Origin: Stropharia rugosoannulata
Lineage: Eukaryota > Basidiomycota > Agaricomycetes > Agaricales > Strophariaceae
Length of the DNA stretch: 64,000 nt
Direction of reading: 5' to 3'
Assembly: GCA_028532985.1 (NCBI GenBank)
Contig: JANCIK010000012.1
Span: 2,356,001-2,420,000 of the forward strand
The position numbers were made by a program, and so were the translations under genes. Of the stretch, positions 1 through 12,517 are shown piece by piece; position 1 is the first letter of the stretch; each line of letters begins with the position of its first letter. The notes beneath the pieces were generated by a model, which made no database searches, was not told the origin of the DNA, and worked only from the letters and a program-made list of their open reading frames with translations.

Positions 1-1140
1 GTCCCATCAGTTGACTGGACCACCGGCTTACGCGCATTCCCTCATCCGGAGGGCACAACGTCCTGCCCACTCCCTGCGTCTGGTCCATAACACCTGTCTG
101 TCTTGTCTCGTCCTGCCTTATTTTTGACGACATATGGCTGTATGTAGAGCTTACGTATACATTTATATAACTTCAGGTCTGCTTCAGTGCAGCCAGCGTG
201 TTGAAGATTTAGCTGATTCGATGGTCCCAATACTTTCGGCCTGCCCAGTTCTGCAGGTTTATGCGTCGAGACATGCGTGGTACGGTTTCTGCCGTTCCAG
301 TTCTCCGTTCTTTCTCGGATAACTCCTCCGGCTAGACCCTCTCTGTCCAGCCACTGACACACCTTGCTCCATCATATTATGCCCACCCGCTTCTCTACAC
401 CCCCCGCTCCACGGTGCATCCCTTCAGAATAATGGTATGCATCCGCACTCCGCCAACTAAGGTATGGCCGTTGATCGGGCCTCCTTGCATACATTTGTGT
501 CCCCTGAAGGACTGTGTGCGTATGTCTGCCTGCCTGCGCCCGCACGCGTGCTCTCCCACCACATTGTGATTCAGGCTGGCACCAAATCTCTAGTGATTTT
601 AAAGCCGCTCCATTCCATATTTGTTTCCCTTCACTTCACTTGTCAACGCCCGCTCTCGGCGTTCATTCTTACCCCTGCCTGGCTCCCGCGACATATAATC
701 AGCCTGCTCGCTCGTGTAGCGGATGTGCACTCCATTCGACTCGGGCGAGCATCCTTAGTATCCCGTCCCGTGCGTCGCATTGCAGTGGGCACCGCCCCAT
801 CAAACCTGCTGGCGAGGACTGCACGCACACAGGCTCTGCTCGCGCGCCATCCCGTGGTCTGGCATGCGCATACTAAAAGGGAAGGAAAAAAGAGGAGGGA
901 AAAAGAAGTGGAGGGGGAGGGGGCATGAGATGGGCGGGCGTTCTTAGAGTGTCTGCGCACCATTCTGCACTTATGAAGCTTCAATTTGACCTCTGCAGCC
1001 TTTCTTTGCCGCATCGGCACGCGTTTTCAGGTTCTGCTTATCTCCTAGAGCATATGTGTCTAGGTCGGAACACAGGTGCTAATGTGAGTCGCTCCATCAC
1101 CCAGGCCGCTTGCAACTCTCAAAAACGTACCCTTTGGATC
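1..1140 (+). repeat. GC-rich dispersed repeat, block 1
   Basis: Non-coding sequence that recurs as a direct copy at about 45,380-46,130, matching over several hundred bases with scattered substitutions. Both copies carry the same run around GGACGGTCCC/GATGGTCCC, TTCTCGGATAA and TGTCCAGCCACTGAC. The 3' part, from about 640, holds motifs shared with the larger repeat blocks: a segment around CTCGCTCGTGTAGCGGATGTG and a GCACACAGG(C/T)TCTGCT motif, also seen near 19,280 and 34,165. Short open frames in both directions are a by-product of GC-rich composition. No transposase or reverse transcriptase is visible. Confidence 0.75.
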
Positions 1141-1161
1141 TTTGCCAAAATCTCTAAATGT

Positions 1162-1183
1162 GTATATATATATATATATATAT
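1162..1183. repeat. TA dinucleotide microsatellite
   Basis: About eleven tandem TA units. It lies at the change from the GC-rich repeat to the AT-balanced sequence around the HET gene. Confidence 0.9.
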
Positions 1184-1268
1184 GAACTCGTCATAACACT
1201 CAATTGGATTATACAAACTACAACATACATTCAGATACCAATAGAGAGAAGTAATATAAGCATCCATT

Positions 1269-3289
1269 TCATAAATATAGCATTATCAGGCGTAGACCGT
1301 GGGACTGTAACTCGTATTCCGGTATTGTGATTTCAGGGCTTTGCCCTTCAGGATCGTTTGAAGACTTCAGTGCAAAGATTGGAGGGGGACGACACACACT
1401 ATGGATACTAAACCGTATTTCAATCATCTTATATGATGCAGTTTTCATAGAGTACAATCCAGTAAATCCGAGGGGTACTGAGATGCAAGGATTTTGGATG
1501 CATACATTCCCATTTGCGAGAGAGAAGTTGACAACTCCAAAGACGGTCACAGAAAATTTGCTGTAATCTTCAGAAAGAAGTGACCTTTCCAGTAAAAGGA
1601 AGTCCCAAACTTCGCCATATAAATCTCCAATGGGCTGGCGTACAGTATTCAATGCATAGCGGTTGATACCGGGGACAAGGAGAAGGTGTATACGTAGCCC
1701 CATGTGCGTGAGGAGGAATGGTTCAATGGGAGTTGCATCATCCAATTTACAACGGGCTGTGTCGAAAATGTTACGAGAATCAAGTTTAAAGGCATCAGAA
1801 CGATGTTTATAATCATCCACGGTAATTGGGATGATATCTGTATTCCCCGGAGAGTAGCTGCGGTTGAAAATATCCATAATGCAACGTTTCGAGTTAATGA
1901 CTTCGCGCATCAGGCGAGAGAAGGCACGCTGGGAACCTTCACCATATGCTATCGGAATGCTGACATCAAGAATACCCATCAGCGAGTAGGCTCTGTCCTC
2001 TGCACGAGTCACCTGCCTCCCACATGCCATCTGTAATCGTCTGGATATTGGGATACACTTCTGCCCTCCACTGTTAAAGTCGGAGATTTCTTCTAATCGT
2101 ATTCCAGCAGCAGCTGCAATCGCATACTGGTCGCAAGGCAACTTAGTCCAGTGCTTGTTGTATACTCCCATTTTGGTCGGTGCCACCAGCTCTTGCAATG
2201 TCCATCCCCTGGTAAACCATGAGTCCTGAAGCATATTGTTCTCAGAGAGTGTCTCTGAAAGGTAAACGAGGCAGATATCAGCGCCTTGATACCATTTGTA
2301 CATCGAGCGAATTGCCTCGTCCAGTTCCGCGCTACTCTCCTTATTGATGCAGCAGGTGTCGATCCATCCCAGACGGACGCCGTGATCCCGCGCAGATGCT
2401 TCGCAGAACTTCCTGATCTTCTCATATCCAGCATGATTCTGTTCTCTGGTAGGCCAGTCCTGATAGGAAATCTCGCCAGAAGAAGCCTTTGTCCATGTGT
2501 GAGAAAGGATTGTGTACCGGGCGTATTTTGAAATGAAGGCATTGATTTCATTTTGTGTTGAATACAGGTAAAAGGGAGAATGATGGTTTTTGTTCAAAAA
2601 TTGGCCAGTAGGATCACGCTTGAAGTGAGTTATTAGGTTGGGAACGAAATCGGGGGCACAGCCGTCCATGTCCGCACATATATTTTCAAATGAAAACATG
2701 ACGGCTTCGCGGTGGTCGACAAGGCAAATTTGCGATCCAGTAGAATCAAACGCCAACAGTCGCGTTGGCATAGTGGACACCTTATCGCAGATCCTCTTCA
2801 AAACATAGTCTTTGAACACTTGTCGAACTATAATCTATCAGTCAGATGAAATTGATTACTTTGAGACACGTACACTGTGCTGGTATAACACGTGGCCTAC
2901 TGCTATCCTCCGTAATGTTGAGATTTACGCGAATAAGAGACACTGAAGGTGAGGTAACTGTAGGATTGGGACTGGAATTGAATGGCAGTGATTCGGTCAT
3001 ACGGCACTCCTCGACGGTCTCTGCTATGAAGCCTTTCAGACATTTGACAAATTCATGCTCAGGAGATTGCCCAGAGGAAGCGCTGCCTATTTCGTCCGCC
3101 GCTGGCTGCGTATGCGGGGTATCTATAATCCCATTTCAATTTATTTCAACTACATATGGCACTCAAGAATATACCCGAAGCCATGCACTCATACACCATG
3201 GGCTTCACCAGATTCGCCAGCGCTGCAAGCAATCCCCGAGCCTTGGGACTTTCAAAGGCTATTGATTCTGGAGCATTTACGTTCGACAT
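1269..3289 (-). CDS. HET-domain (heterokaryon incompatibility) protein, three exons
   Basis: This is a HET-domain protein (Pfam PF06985 family), a class that triggers cell death after non-self recognition in filamentous fungi. Proposed exons are 3289-3175, 3122-2874 and 2818-1269. The introns are 52 bp (3174-3123) and 55 bp (2873-2819), both GT-AG. The phases agree and give 637 aa. The HET core spans roughly residues 223-332: ILSHTW, GWIDTCCINK, MYKWYQGADICLVYL and SWFTRGWTLQELVAP. A MPTRLLAFD segment typical of basidiomycete HET proteins precedes it. The N-terminal 120 residues from exons 1-2 are low-complexity and unrecognised. The longest single open frame begins with GTG at 2819, which lies at the intron acceptor, so it is not a start. 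The C-terminal half has no recognised NACHT, WD or ankyrin part. The gene looks intact. The HET call is firm; exon 1 is less certain. Confidence 0.88.
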
Positions 3290-4429
3290 CGTACGGTAAT
3301 GTGTTGCGCTATGTACGAGAAGGGGTCGAGTGAATATTTGGTAGTGCGGCGGTATGAAGCGCTTACATTGTTGAGTCGGTCTGTTTGTAGTTGCGGAAGG
3401 AAGGAAGAATCGGACAATTGAACGTCGGGCCCCATTGGTCGGGAACGTGTCAAACACGTTTGGCGGTCTATTTAAAGTCTGCCACTGCCCACCGGCTTAT
3501 TTTTCTCATGCCTATTATTGAACAAATTGATAACGGTGTCTATATATGCACACACCTTCCAATACTCTCTTGGCCTTAGTACCCAATGATGTCCGGTACT
3601 CTGCAAAGGTCAGTAGACGTCTCAGCCTTAGTGAATGGTGGTGGGAAGACCTCGTAGCTCGTATGCTAGCCATGAGAGAGTTTATTTTTATTGGATGACT
3701 GACAGGTCCGACATTACACCGCTCTATCGATACCTGCATAAATCTCCGCCCTCCTTCGTCCCTTTGTCTGCAATCCAGTCCATGGTCATTCCGCATGATC
3801 AGCATAGTGCGTAGATTGTACGCTAAAATTGTCAATACTGCTGCCTGGCCACATCAATGAGATGGACGCAGGGTTCAGCGACGCCGTGCTTGCGCAGAAT
3901 TATATAATACCCGACCACCACGAGCGGGTTTCCAGTACGCATATTACAACACAGCTGTGACATACATTTACTTCCCTGATCAAGTCCGATGTGGTGTGCC
4001 AACTATTTACGTTTCAAGATGAGCCTGATGAACGAACGAGCATTATGGAGAGCAGATCAACGTTGCCGCGTGCCATGTATATTGTCCGTTATTGAAGTAT
4101 CGACTATGCAATCGTGATTTTCCGAGTCATTCTCTCATTAATGTTTTATGTACAAACAGTCGCTTGTGAGTGATCCTCCTTAAATTTAAAGAGTCGCCAT
4201 CATCATCAATAGCAGAAACGTCATGCTCTCTTCTTTTAGATTTCGCACACATACATGGAGATTATTTACTTTTCCTTAAATCCTATCAGGATCAGCCATA
4301 TATATATACGCAGAAATTGTCCGCGATTAACTGTTTGCAGTAGCCTCGCTACAAAATGAACAAAATTATCCATGATAGTCGTTCTTTAAATTTATTAGTT
4401 AACTACCTCGACCCTCCTTGCGCCCCGAT
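3290..4429. other. Intergenic region upstream of the HET gene
   Basis: AT-balanced sequence with no convincing gene. A TATTTAAA stretch near 3470 could serve as a TATA-like element for the minus-strand HET gene, about 180 bp before its proposed ATG. Open frames here (for example minus strand 3515-3835) lack recognisable content. Confidence 0.5.
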
Positions 4430-7400
4430 TGTGTGCTCTCCGTACTCCTTTTGAGTGGTTAAGTTATGTACTCTGTTTATGTGAAATTAATGCGTGTGTG
4501 TGACTCGTTTTCGAATCTCTCAGGCATTGCACTCACGAGATACAAATTCTACGTTGAGAGCGTGCGCCTCGGGGGCACAGCGTCGCTATCTATTTTTGTT
4601 GCTGTCGGCCAATGCCGCCGGCCCGCCTCCCGCAACAAAAATATTCAGCCACGTACGTTCGTTTTGTTGTTGCTGCCTCCTACTTACAAGTTGCCTATAA
4701 TAACGATACCTCAGGGACCCCTCGACGACTTACACTTACTTATCTTGGCTGTGCGTTTGGACCATGGAATCCAGCGACACTAAGACATAGGTACTGTGAC
4801 GAAGGGGATGCGCGGAACGGGACCTGCTCAATGCTCACAATGCATCTTTCGACGACGAGGGTTACAGTACAAGATCGTAAACAAGAATGGGCGCGGTTAT
4901 GGAGGAAGTGGAGAAGGTGACAAGCAGTGATTGGTTGGCATGAGGTTTCGCGACGGGTGTGGGGTGGACAGAATGCTAGGTACGTGTTTGTATTGCTGGT
5001 CCGTGCGTCAACACAAGTTTACGATCTTTGTACAGCTCCTTTTGCCAATTTCACTGGCATCTGCATATTTGTCTCCTCGTTTACATAACGAGGTGGTCTG
5101 GTGCCTGTATCTCGCCCGCCTTGGCGTGCGTTTATGTTTGCTTTGTTCGACTAGCCCGCTGCCCTCGCCGCCCGCCTCTCTGCCCTCTGCTTGCGTCCTA
5201 GTCTGCATTAATGGCCCTCTCTGTACAGTCGCTGTGGTCGCGTCCAACGTGCGGCCACCTCCGCGACGCACCCCGCCCACCCGCGTCCCCCTGCTTGACA
5301 TCACAAAATCAGTCGTATGCGCTGTTCCCCGCCTACCTTTGGATGCGCCCCGATGCGCCCCGCCTCCCCACAATGGTCCTTCCACAACTGCGCGTCCGCT
5401 CACACGCTTTTCAGAACATCCAGCATGCATTATGCATCCTGCTTCACCCCGCCTTTCGCGTACGCCCTGCCTTACTGTCCTCCGTGGATCCCTCCCCGTG
5501 CACGCTCTGTTCATCCAGCACCTTTTTTTCGGGATCCTTTCATGTATCTATTCTGTGGCGTCAGTCCGTCGTCTTCTGTTCTCATCACTCCCCACCCAGG
5601 CACTCTCGCTCGCTCCCGCTCGCACGCAACGTCGATGCGCGCTCACATCAGTGTCACGCCACTTCCCGTTCGATGCATCATATCCGTACGAGCTCGATTC
5701 ACCGCGGCGTCGCGTTGCATCGTACTATGCGCTGTCCCATCCGACCTGCCCGGAGGCATTAAAGCATTGCATTGTGTCGGCGTGCGGTCCTGTGTGATGG
5801 AATTTGCGCAGTGTTACGATGTGGGGAGGGGAGAGGCAGGCTGTGGAGGCAGGGATGGACGGAGTGTACGCAAGGGTGGGGGTTGATGGGGGGTGCGCGA
5901 TGAGCGCAAGGACCGTGGAGGCGTTGCCTGTGCGGGAAGGAGCGCGTGGAGGTGGATGTACAGTACACAGGTGAGGTGGATCGTGCAACAGGCGATGCAG
6001 GGACTTTGGCTCTGTTTGCGTGGACGGTCGGTGCTTCACTAGCCCGTTCTCCCGGATCTTCACCCCAGCATGCTTGGTCTCCCCGGAGCCGACGCGCCTC
6101 CGCCGCAACAACCAATGTGTGTTACGCGGCCGGCTTCACTCCACATTTCCTGCGTCTATCGTGCGTGCAGGTTCATGCTTCCCCGTGCCCTGCATGAACC
6201 CGTCTTTGTGCGCGCGCATGTCGCATCGCGTCGTGTTCCATCACATCCCACATGGCTAGTAGGGTTCTTGAGCACGGTCTCGCTAGTTGCGTCCAACGTC
6301 CGGCCATCCCCGCGACGTTCCCCGCACTCCTCGACATCGCAGATAATACCACTGGGCGCCGCGCCTCGTCCTCAGGTCATAGTACACCTCCCAGCTGGCC
6401 TTGGTCTCATATACATCGCCGCCCGCGTCCATCCGTCCGTCCTGCGTTCCTATCATGTCACGCTCTCGCAACACACATTCAGTCTTCTTGCTCATCGGTC
6501 GTTCCTGTTCTGTTCGTCGAATCCCGTCCCGTCCCGCGCGTCGCGTCGGATTCCGATCGTAGTGGGCACTGCCCCATCCAACCTGCCGGAGTGGACCACG
6601 CGCTTAGGTTCCTCCAGCGCGCCGTCCTGCGGTCTGCTATGTGCGTATTGGTACAAGGAGGCACGGGATGGACGGGGTGAGCGGGGAGCGTGGAAGGTCG
6701 CAGGAGCTGTGGAGATGGGGCGTGACATGGGAGTCTCGAGGAAAGGCCGAGGCATACCAATGATTAGAGGAGCGGCGAAGAAGGAGACGGGAGGGATATC
6801 GACGCCGCCTCTTGTAGCTCGCAAATCTACTCCCGCTCGTGCGTCGGGGTTGATTGTGCGTCCCTCAGAACCCACGGACCCCGCTAGCTGCTCTCAACCT
6901 CGAGCTCCCAACCCACCCACCCACCAACCTGACAAATGAATCTGTAACCTTAAAACAAGTCTGGTTCAGAGCAGGCACAATGTACCTGCCCCCTTCCGCT
7001 CCGTAACAGTGGTCGAGCTAGCGTCACGGAAGTAGGCCCCGTATGTGTCTTGCCTAACCCGTGAATACGTATATCCGTCATACTTCGTGCCTCGGGGACC
7101 CCGATCTCTTCGATGCCTTCTCCAACCAGACCCTCTCCATCCCATGCGTGTTCACTTCATTGCGTCCTGTTCCGTGGCGTCACGTCGCGGTGTAGTATGT
7201 CCCGTGTTATCCGACCAGCTGGGAAGGGCTCGATGTGTATGAAGACACTCTGCATTGTGTTGGTGTGCAGTCCTGCGGGGTGCCATGTGCGCTGTGGTAT
7301 GGAGTGGGAGAGAGGCGCAGGGTGGATGAGTGGAGAGTACGTGAGGATGGAGGTGGATCACCGGAGGGTGTGTGGTGAGCTCGGGTGGGCTCAGGCAATG

Positions 7401-7650
7401 GTGCGCGTGGAGGTGGATAGGTAGAGCCCTGCGCGGGTGGGATGGTTGGTGCGACAGGCGTGGAAGAGTACTGTGCTGGGCGTACTGGGTGGTCATACGG
7501 AATCTCCGTCCCTTTTCTGGAGGTCCGAGCGCGTATGTGCGCCCCATGCAACCTGTGCCCGTGGACCATCACACGATTCGATACCCTCGATCTTACAAAA
7601 TACAGTGAGGCTCTCTCGACCCATCCTCTAGCACGTCACCTCGAAATAGT
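4430..7650 (+). repeat. GC-rich dispersed repeat, block 2 (two tandem ~1 kb units)
   Basis: A pyrimidine-rich, CpG-rich non-coding block. It begins with a TACTCTGTTTATGTG motif (4467) that recurs at 19,648, followed by GCGCCTCGGGGGCA (4565, again at 19,735) and CAGCCACGTACG (4649, also about 19,805 and 32,150). A landmark of the form GCGTCCAACGTCCGGCCATC occurs near 5246 and again near 6286, so about 1.04 kb of the unit is present twice in tandem. The same landmark recurs near 17,757, 18,820, 20,335, 33,135 and 35,420. Another landmark, GATG(T/C)G(T/C)ATGAAG(A/G)CA, is near 7232. Many long open frames occur on both strands because stop codons are rare in this composition. None resembles a protein. 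Confidence 0.8.
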
Positions 7651-7869
7651 GTCTCCGCAAAAAATTGTCTGAATGCATGCGCTCGCGTTACTCTCCGTCC
7701 CAACCAAATGGTTCCTCGTACCCCGATCTCGTCCTCTCTGCCCTCATTCCGCGTAAGCTTGCTCTGTCTGTATTTGTGAGGTCGCATATTGTGTCTAGGA
7801 CTTTTCAGTTTTGGAATCTAGTGGCGAGATATGACGAATATTTAAACGGTACTGCCTGTACCGTACACC

Positions 7870-8275
7870 TTTCTATTCCTTCGCTTGCACTGTGCCAATC
7901 ATGCTGCTATCCAATCCATAAAATACAGATCACACACTGAGGATAATCAACAATGTTTGAAGTACTTTTCTACTTCCATTGGTCTCCTTGCAGAGGTAGC
8001 GGGCCTGGAACAGACTATCCACCACTGTTATTCCAGCCTGAATAATCACTCGAACCTCGTGGGTCATAGTGTGGCCACTGCTTTAATGTTACGTAGAGCA
8101 GATCTTGCACTCGAATGGCTTGAACAAGGCCGTTGCCTGGTGTGGAATCAGCTTGGTCAGCTCCGCACACCAGTGGACAAACCAAGAACTAGGTGATCGC
8201 TTCATCGAGGTCGCAACCACATTGAAGTCCTACGGATCTCATTTAACAATGTCCCCTACTCGACTAGATACACTG
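7870..8275 (+). pseudogene. Broken fragment of a TPR-CHAT gene
   Basis: The translated segment around GLLAEVAGLEQTI, then ADLALEWLEQGRCLVWNQLG, then QLRTPVDK aligns with the linker between the TPRs and CHAT domain of the intact gene at 12,518-16,457 (its bases about 14,800-15,210). After 8194 the homology continues in a different frame (GDRFIEVATTLKSYGSH, TMSP). There is therefore a stop and a frame change inside the match. Neither the TPRs nor the CHAT catalytic region is present. The fragment stops at about 8275, next to the repeat starting near 8318. This is a dead remnant of a second copy. Confidence 0.85.
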
Positions 8276-8317
8276 AGGGTTCATAGGATCGAAGGGAGAA
8301 GAACGCTGAACCGCCAG

Positions 8318-10320
8318 TGTATACTACAAGTAATTTGGGCTATGTTCTTCTACGGGATCGAATTCCTGTCATTTGTAATCATTCCCCACGTCGTGCCGAT
8401 GGCACTGTTGAAACGTTGACGCGTGACGTGTTTATTCTTGACCAACACCAACCCAACCCCCACACAACGCGTCCCCATTGGAAGATACACAAGCGCATAC
8501 TATGTAACTGGAGGATGGAATATAACTGTAAACACGGCTCAAGGTGTGTATCTGCATTTCTGCGCCGTGTATGAGTCACTTATCTCGTTCTACGTGGGCC
8601 CATTCCGTTTCATTTGGGTATGTGCCTCTGCCACGGTGGTTTCTAACTTTGGCGTACACAGATACGGAACATGTTGGCCCTGTATACATCGTGCTCTTCG
8701 TTTCGTCGGCCTTATCTCCAGCGTCCCCGTACGACCTGCTGCCTCCTGAGCGACGGTCGTGCTCTCCTCCCTCGTTGGGTCCTGCCTGCAGGTGGCCGTT
8801 AACTGCCAGTCGCACTCACCGCATTGGGCATGTCCTGCACTGCGGTACGTTCGTGGATTCCATTGCTCTGCAATTTTCTCTGTCCAACTCCCTTTATACT
8901 CAACGGCGCCGTGTGTTCATAGCTATACCCTACGGCTTCATCTCAGGACCCATCCCGCCTGAGGCAGTATCCCTCCTCTGTCCTGCATGTTGTCGGTTTT
9001 ATATTTTGCGTCCCGGCCTATCTCTGCAGCCTCTGCAGGTCAGTACACGTTCTTTCGACTGAGGTAAGGCTGATCGTTGCACTTGCCAGTCCAGCTATCA
9101 CTCAGTACTTTCCATTGACTCACTATCATCATGTAGGTCACCACTGCCGTGCCGGACGTTTCGGGACCGTCTCCAGTGGTTCTGTCTCCCCATCCCAAGT
9201 GTCCGCCATCCTCCCGGTGTCCCCGTCGTGCGCGGCGGACTGCCCCTTCCTGCACCCTCAGGTCCCTCATTATGTCATGTTGCGGACAACTGTCTGGTCT
9301 GCCTGCTCCCCTCGCATATCCCCTCATCACGTCCCCTCTTCTCCCTCTCATCCATACACGGCGTGCCCCCGCAGTTCACCCGCGCGACGGTCATGACCTC
9401 GATACAGGCCATCTGTTCCCCCTCTCCCCTCCCTTCGTCCGTCCGTCATATGAGTCTGTTGTGCTCCGATCCGCGCCGCCTACCTGTCCGTCCGCTGCGG
9501 CCCATCTGCACGACCCACCTCGCAGCGACACAAACCCACCATCTACGTCCCGCGCATCCCACGTCCCCCGGGGGCCCTTTGTCCCTTGCCTCCCTTTGTG
9601 TTGGCGTGACCCCGCACGGACCATCCTCGCGGCTCCCCTCTTCGTCCACACGCAATGCCTTCCCCTCCCTTTCCCCAAGTCTCCCCGCCCCTCCTCTTTC
9701 ACGCCCGCACGTGCTAACCGCTACCCGCCCTCTCTGTTCTACGGCGCGGGCGGGGGACACAGTGCCCCCCTCAGGGCAGTATCTGTACGTACGAGCGGAC
9801 GCTGTGGACGATAACCCGGACAGGATGCCTACTACATAGTATAGCACCTTCGGAACCGTACAGCAGGAGGGCCCGGGTGAACGAAGGGGGCCAGGAGCTG
9901 GAAGGTCTTGAATGCAGCACGTGCAGAGTGAATGCGGGAGACGGACAGAGATGAAAGGACGCAGTGCGTTCCAGTTCCATGCGGTGCTCGCCTATGGCGT
10001 AGTCTCCCCCAGGTGGTGGGGTCGTACAGTTCGGAATGGTGGTCGGAGTGGTGGTGCGTTTTCGCACTGGGTGATCAGCGGGAGAGGCGCGGGGAGACAA
10101 GAGGTTGGGCTGTGGGGGATGCATGTGCCTGGAAAGGTGCGGCGTCGACAGGGAGCCGGAGGAGGGTAGGATGGGGCGGTTCTTATATTGTGTTTGCGGT
10201 GGGGGGAAGGACCCAGCATGGGGAAGGTGGTAGACTTACACTTACCGACGGACAAGGGGTGAGCTGCAGAAATGATGTGCGCTAGCGCCATTTCGCGGCA
10301 GTAGATGATGGAGTAGGACA
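8318..10320 (+). repeat. Long dispersed repeat, copy A (inverted relative to 47,280-49,455)
   Basis: The sequence from a CAGTGTATAC start near 8316 to about 10,320 is found again in reverse complement at 47,280-49,455. The two copies align nearly end to end. Anchors shared by both include TTTATTCTTGACCAACACCA, CATTGGGCATGTCCTGCACT and GGACCCAGCATGGGGAAGG. Small insertions and substitutions distinguish them. I found no coding capacity beyond composition-driven open frames, and no obvious terminal repeats or target duplication. Confidence 0.85.
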
Positions 10321-11600
10321 GACAGACGTGTGGAGGACGCCGCGGGCCAACAGAATTTGTGCATTGAACAAGTTACAGACTGAGCAGACAGATGGATGGA
10401 CGGAGATGCTGAGATGCAGACACGGACTGACGGAGGGCGGTGCTGCAGAACGACTTGCGCCAGGGCCATTGCGCAGGCACATGGATTTGGAGCACGGTGC
10501 TCCGGAAAACGAGGGCCAACTTATGGGGAGATGGGGAGGTGAATGTCGAGAGTCGAGGACACCAGCGGAGGCGGCAAGGAGTTGTTGTGATGCACTTGAG
10601 GGCGGGTCAAGGTGGAGCGGGACCGGTCGGAGAACATGCCAGGACATTGATGTATGCGCGCATTGACCGGGAATCCGTGTGAGGTATCCTGGTACAAGTA
10701 CATACAACGGAGAAGGCTACAGTGCATACAACCGAGCGGGGCGGGCCGCAAGAAACGTAGTCATTTATATATCGTGTTGAATGCACCGGGAGGCAGGTTA
10801 GTAATACAGGGAGCATGTTAGCAAGACAGGACTGTGCAGTATGTTGAAGAGGAAGGAGAGGGAACCATACGATGCATATACGCGCTCGCGTGTTAGACAA
10901 GCCAAATAAGGGCTGGGACGCAGGCTGCATGCTACGTCTATGACTGTGACGCTGCGTTCGACATCGCGGGCGCTCTACGGAGCGGGGCGGGGCAAGGCAA
11001 ACTGACTGCTCAAAAGCAGATCTGGTGGGCGAGCAGGGTTAGGATAAGGGTTATTGTAATAGGCGCACTCACAGAGTTGTGGGAACAGTATTGAGGGCCG
11101 CGCCTGGACGTAAAGCACTGGGCTCTGAGAGCCAGGTTGGCCATGACGTTGAATCCGCGATCAGGCGCCGTGGGGCGTGAGTGCCCTAAGTATGCCCTCG
11201 TTCTTTGTCACCCGCCCACCCTCTCTTTCTCAGTATTTGGTGCGGCCAATCGGGTACACAGATCCGTCACGCGCATCCATGGTCTTCATGCGCTCGTGCG
11301 CCTGCGTCTGCTTTTGCGCCATTGGCTTCCATCTGCGGACGCGCACTCGATCCTCCGATCGGCAGCCGCCGAAGCCGCTTCACACGCCTCGGCACGCCTC
11401 TATGCCAGTGACCACCGCAACTCCACGACACGCGCCCACTTCCATCGCCTGCGAATGCGAGGGGCTCAAACCTTCTCATGCGCAACCATACGCTGTCCGG
11501 AGGTCCTGGAAGAGCAGTGCGCTGTCCCTAGATGATGGGCGGTGTAATGGAAGTACCAGGTGCACTGCATATGTAAGGGATGTTGGCACAGCCCAGCTGG
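10321..11600 (-). repeat. GC-rich dispersed repeat, block 3
   Basis: Part of this block (about 10,640-11,090) is the reverse complement of 46,240-46,560. It includes GAAGTACATACAACGGAGAAGGCTACAG-type sequence, GGGGCGGGCCGCAAGAAACG and the GGGCGCTCTACGGAGCG segment. The rest (11,100-11,600) is GC-rich and shows no protein-like frame. It continues the copy A block without a gene between. Confidence 0.65.
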
Positions 11601-12517
11601 CAAAATAAAACACTACGGAAACACGCTGACAAACACAGCCCGGTCCATACCGTTGTCCACATAATTTACTGATGTCGATATAAATACTTTCCTTGCACCG
11701 CAAAATGTCTGATGGATCAGCTAAGTGGGGTCAAAATATCAATTTGATAGATCTACTAACCCCGAGAAGCAAGTTCAATGCTGTGTTACAGGATGTCCTA
11801 TCAAACCTATTCGCTACGAGGGCTCAGATCCGGGATAACCATATGCGCGCGAGCAGGAAGGTGCTTGAGGGGATTCTGTAGATATCATGGCCGCATCTTG
11901 TCGAGCCCCCATTAATTACGGACATTATGTTGTATACCCTATAATGATATTGGGAACAAATTTTACAAATAATATAGAATATCGATCACAGTGTCAGATA
12001 GCTGGTCTACTTGGATTGTCTTTCGCTTCCAAGAGCACTGCCAACCATCTATTAAATCTTATATCGCAAGCCTAGTAGTCACATCCAAGTCTGCGTCGGA
12101 GGGGTCCGCATTAGGAAGAACATGTTGCGAGATTTACACTGCTATCCAATTATTAAACACGACTTTTCAAACCGTAGCCTGCTTCTGCAGTGTATAATAT
12201 GTGATTGACAGCATACAAATAATATCTGTATGGCTAGATCTGGGGTCCGTTTGTCTACTTGGACACACAGCCCATTGTGAATGAAATACATGATTGATGA
12301 CCGTAGACATATCACCGATCATATGTTATAGCTGTCTATGCCGAAGCGCCTCCATGCTGTGAAATACCATGAAGCACGTAGTACCAATTCCGGATGAAGT
12401 GGAATATATATCAGGGCGCAACACGCAAGCTGCCTTCCAGTTGACCACAACACCGCCCACCCCTTTTCTTTTACAAACGTGCTTTCTCAATTCAACAATA
12501 TCGTCGCCATCAACACA
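11601..12517. other. Intergenic region upstream of the TPR-CHAT gene
   Basis: AT-rich sequence without a supported gene. The last 60-80 bases before the proposed start at 12,518 contain C/T- and A/C-rich stretches of the kind often seen before fungal start codons (CAACACAATG at the start itself). I see nothing else that I can name. Confidence 0.4.

Noticed and set aside
2846..3333. Plus-strand frames opposite the HET gene's 5' part
   Set aside because: They are antisense to the proposed HET exons 1-2 and lack protein-like features.
5008..7547. Many long open frames (up to ~290 codons) on both strands in the GC-rich block
   Set aside because: They overlap in up to six frames, are rich in Pro, Arg, Ser, Cys and His, have no family-like motif, and the same repeats elsewhere break them. 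They follow from the rarity of stops in GC-rich sequence.
9149..9839. Overlapping plus-strand frames of 203 and 221 codons
   Set aside because: They lie wholly within the long dispersed repeat. The inverted copy at 47-49 kb carries frame-shifting differences, and the composition is repeat-like.
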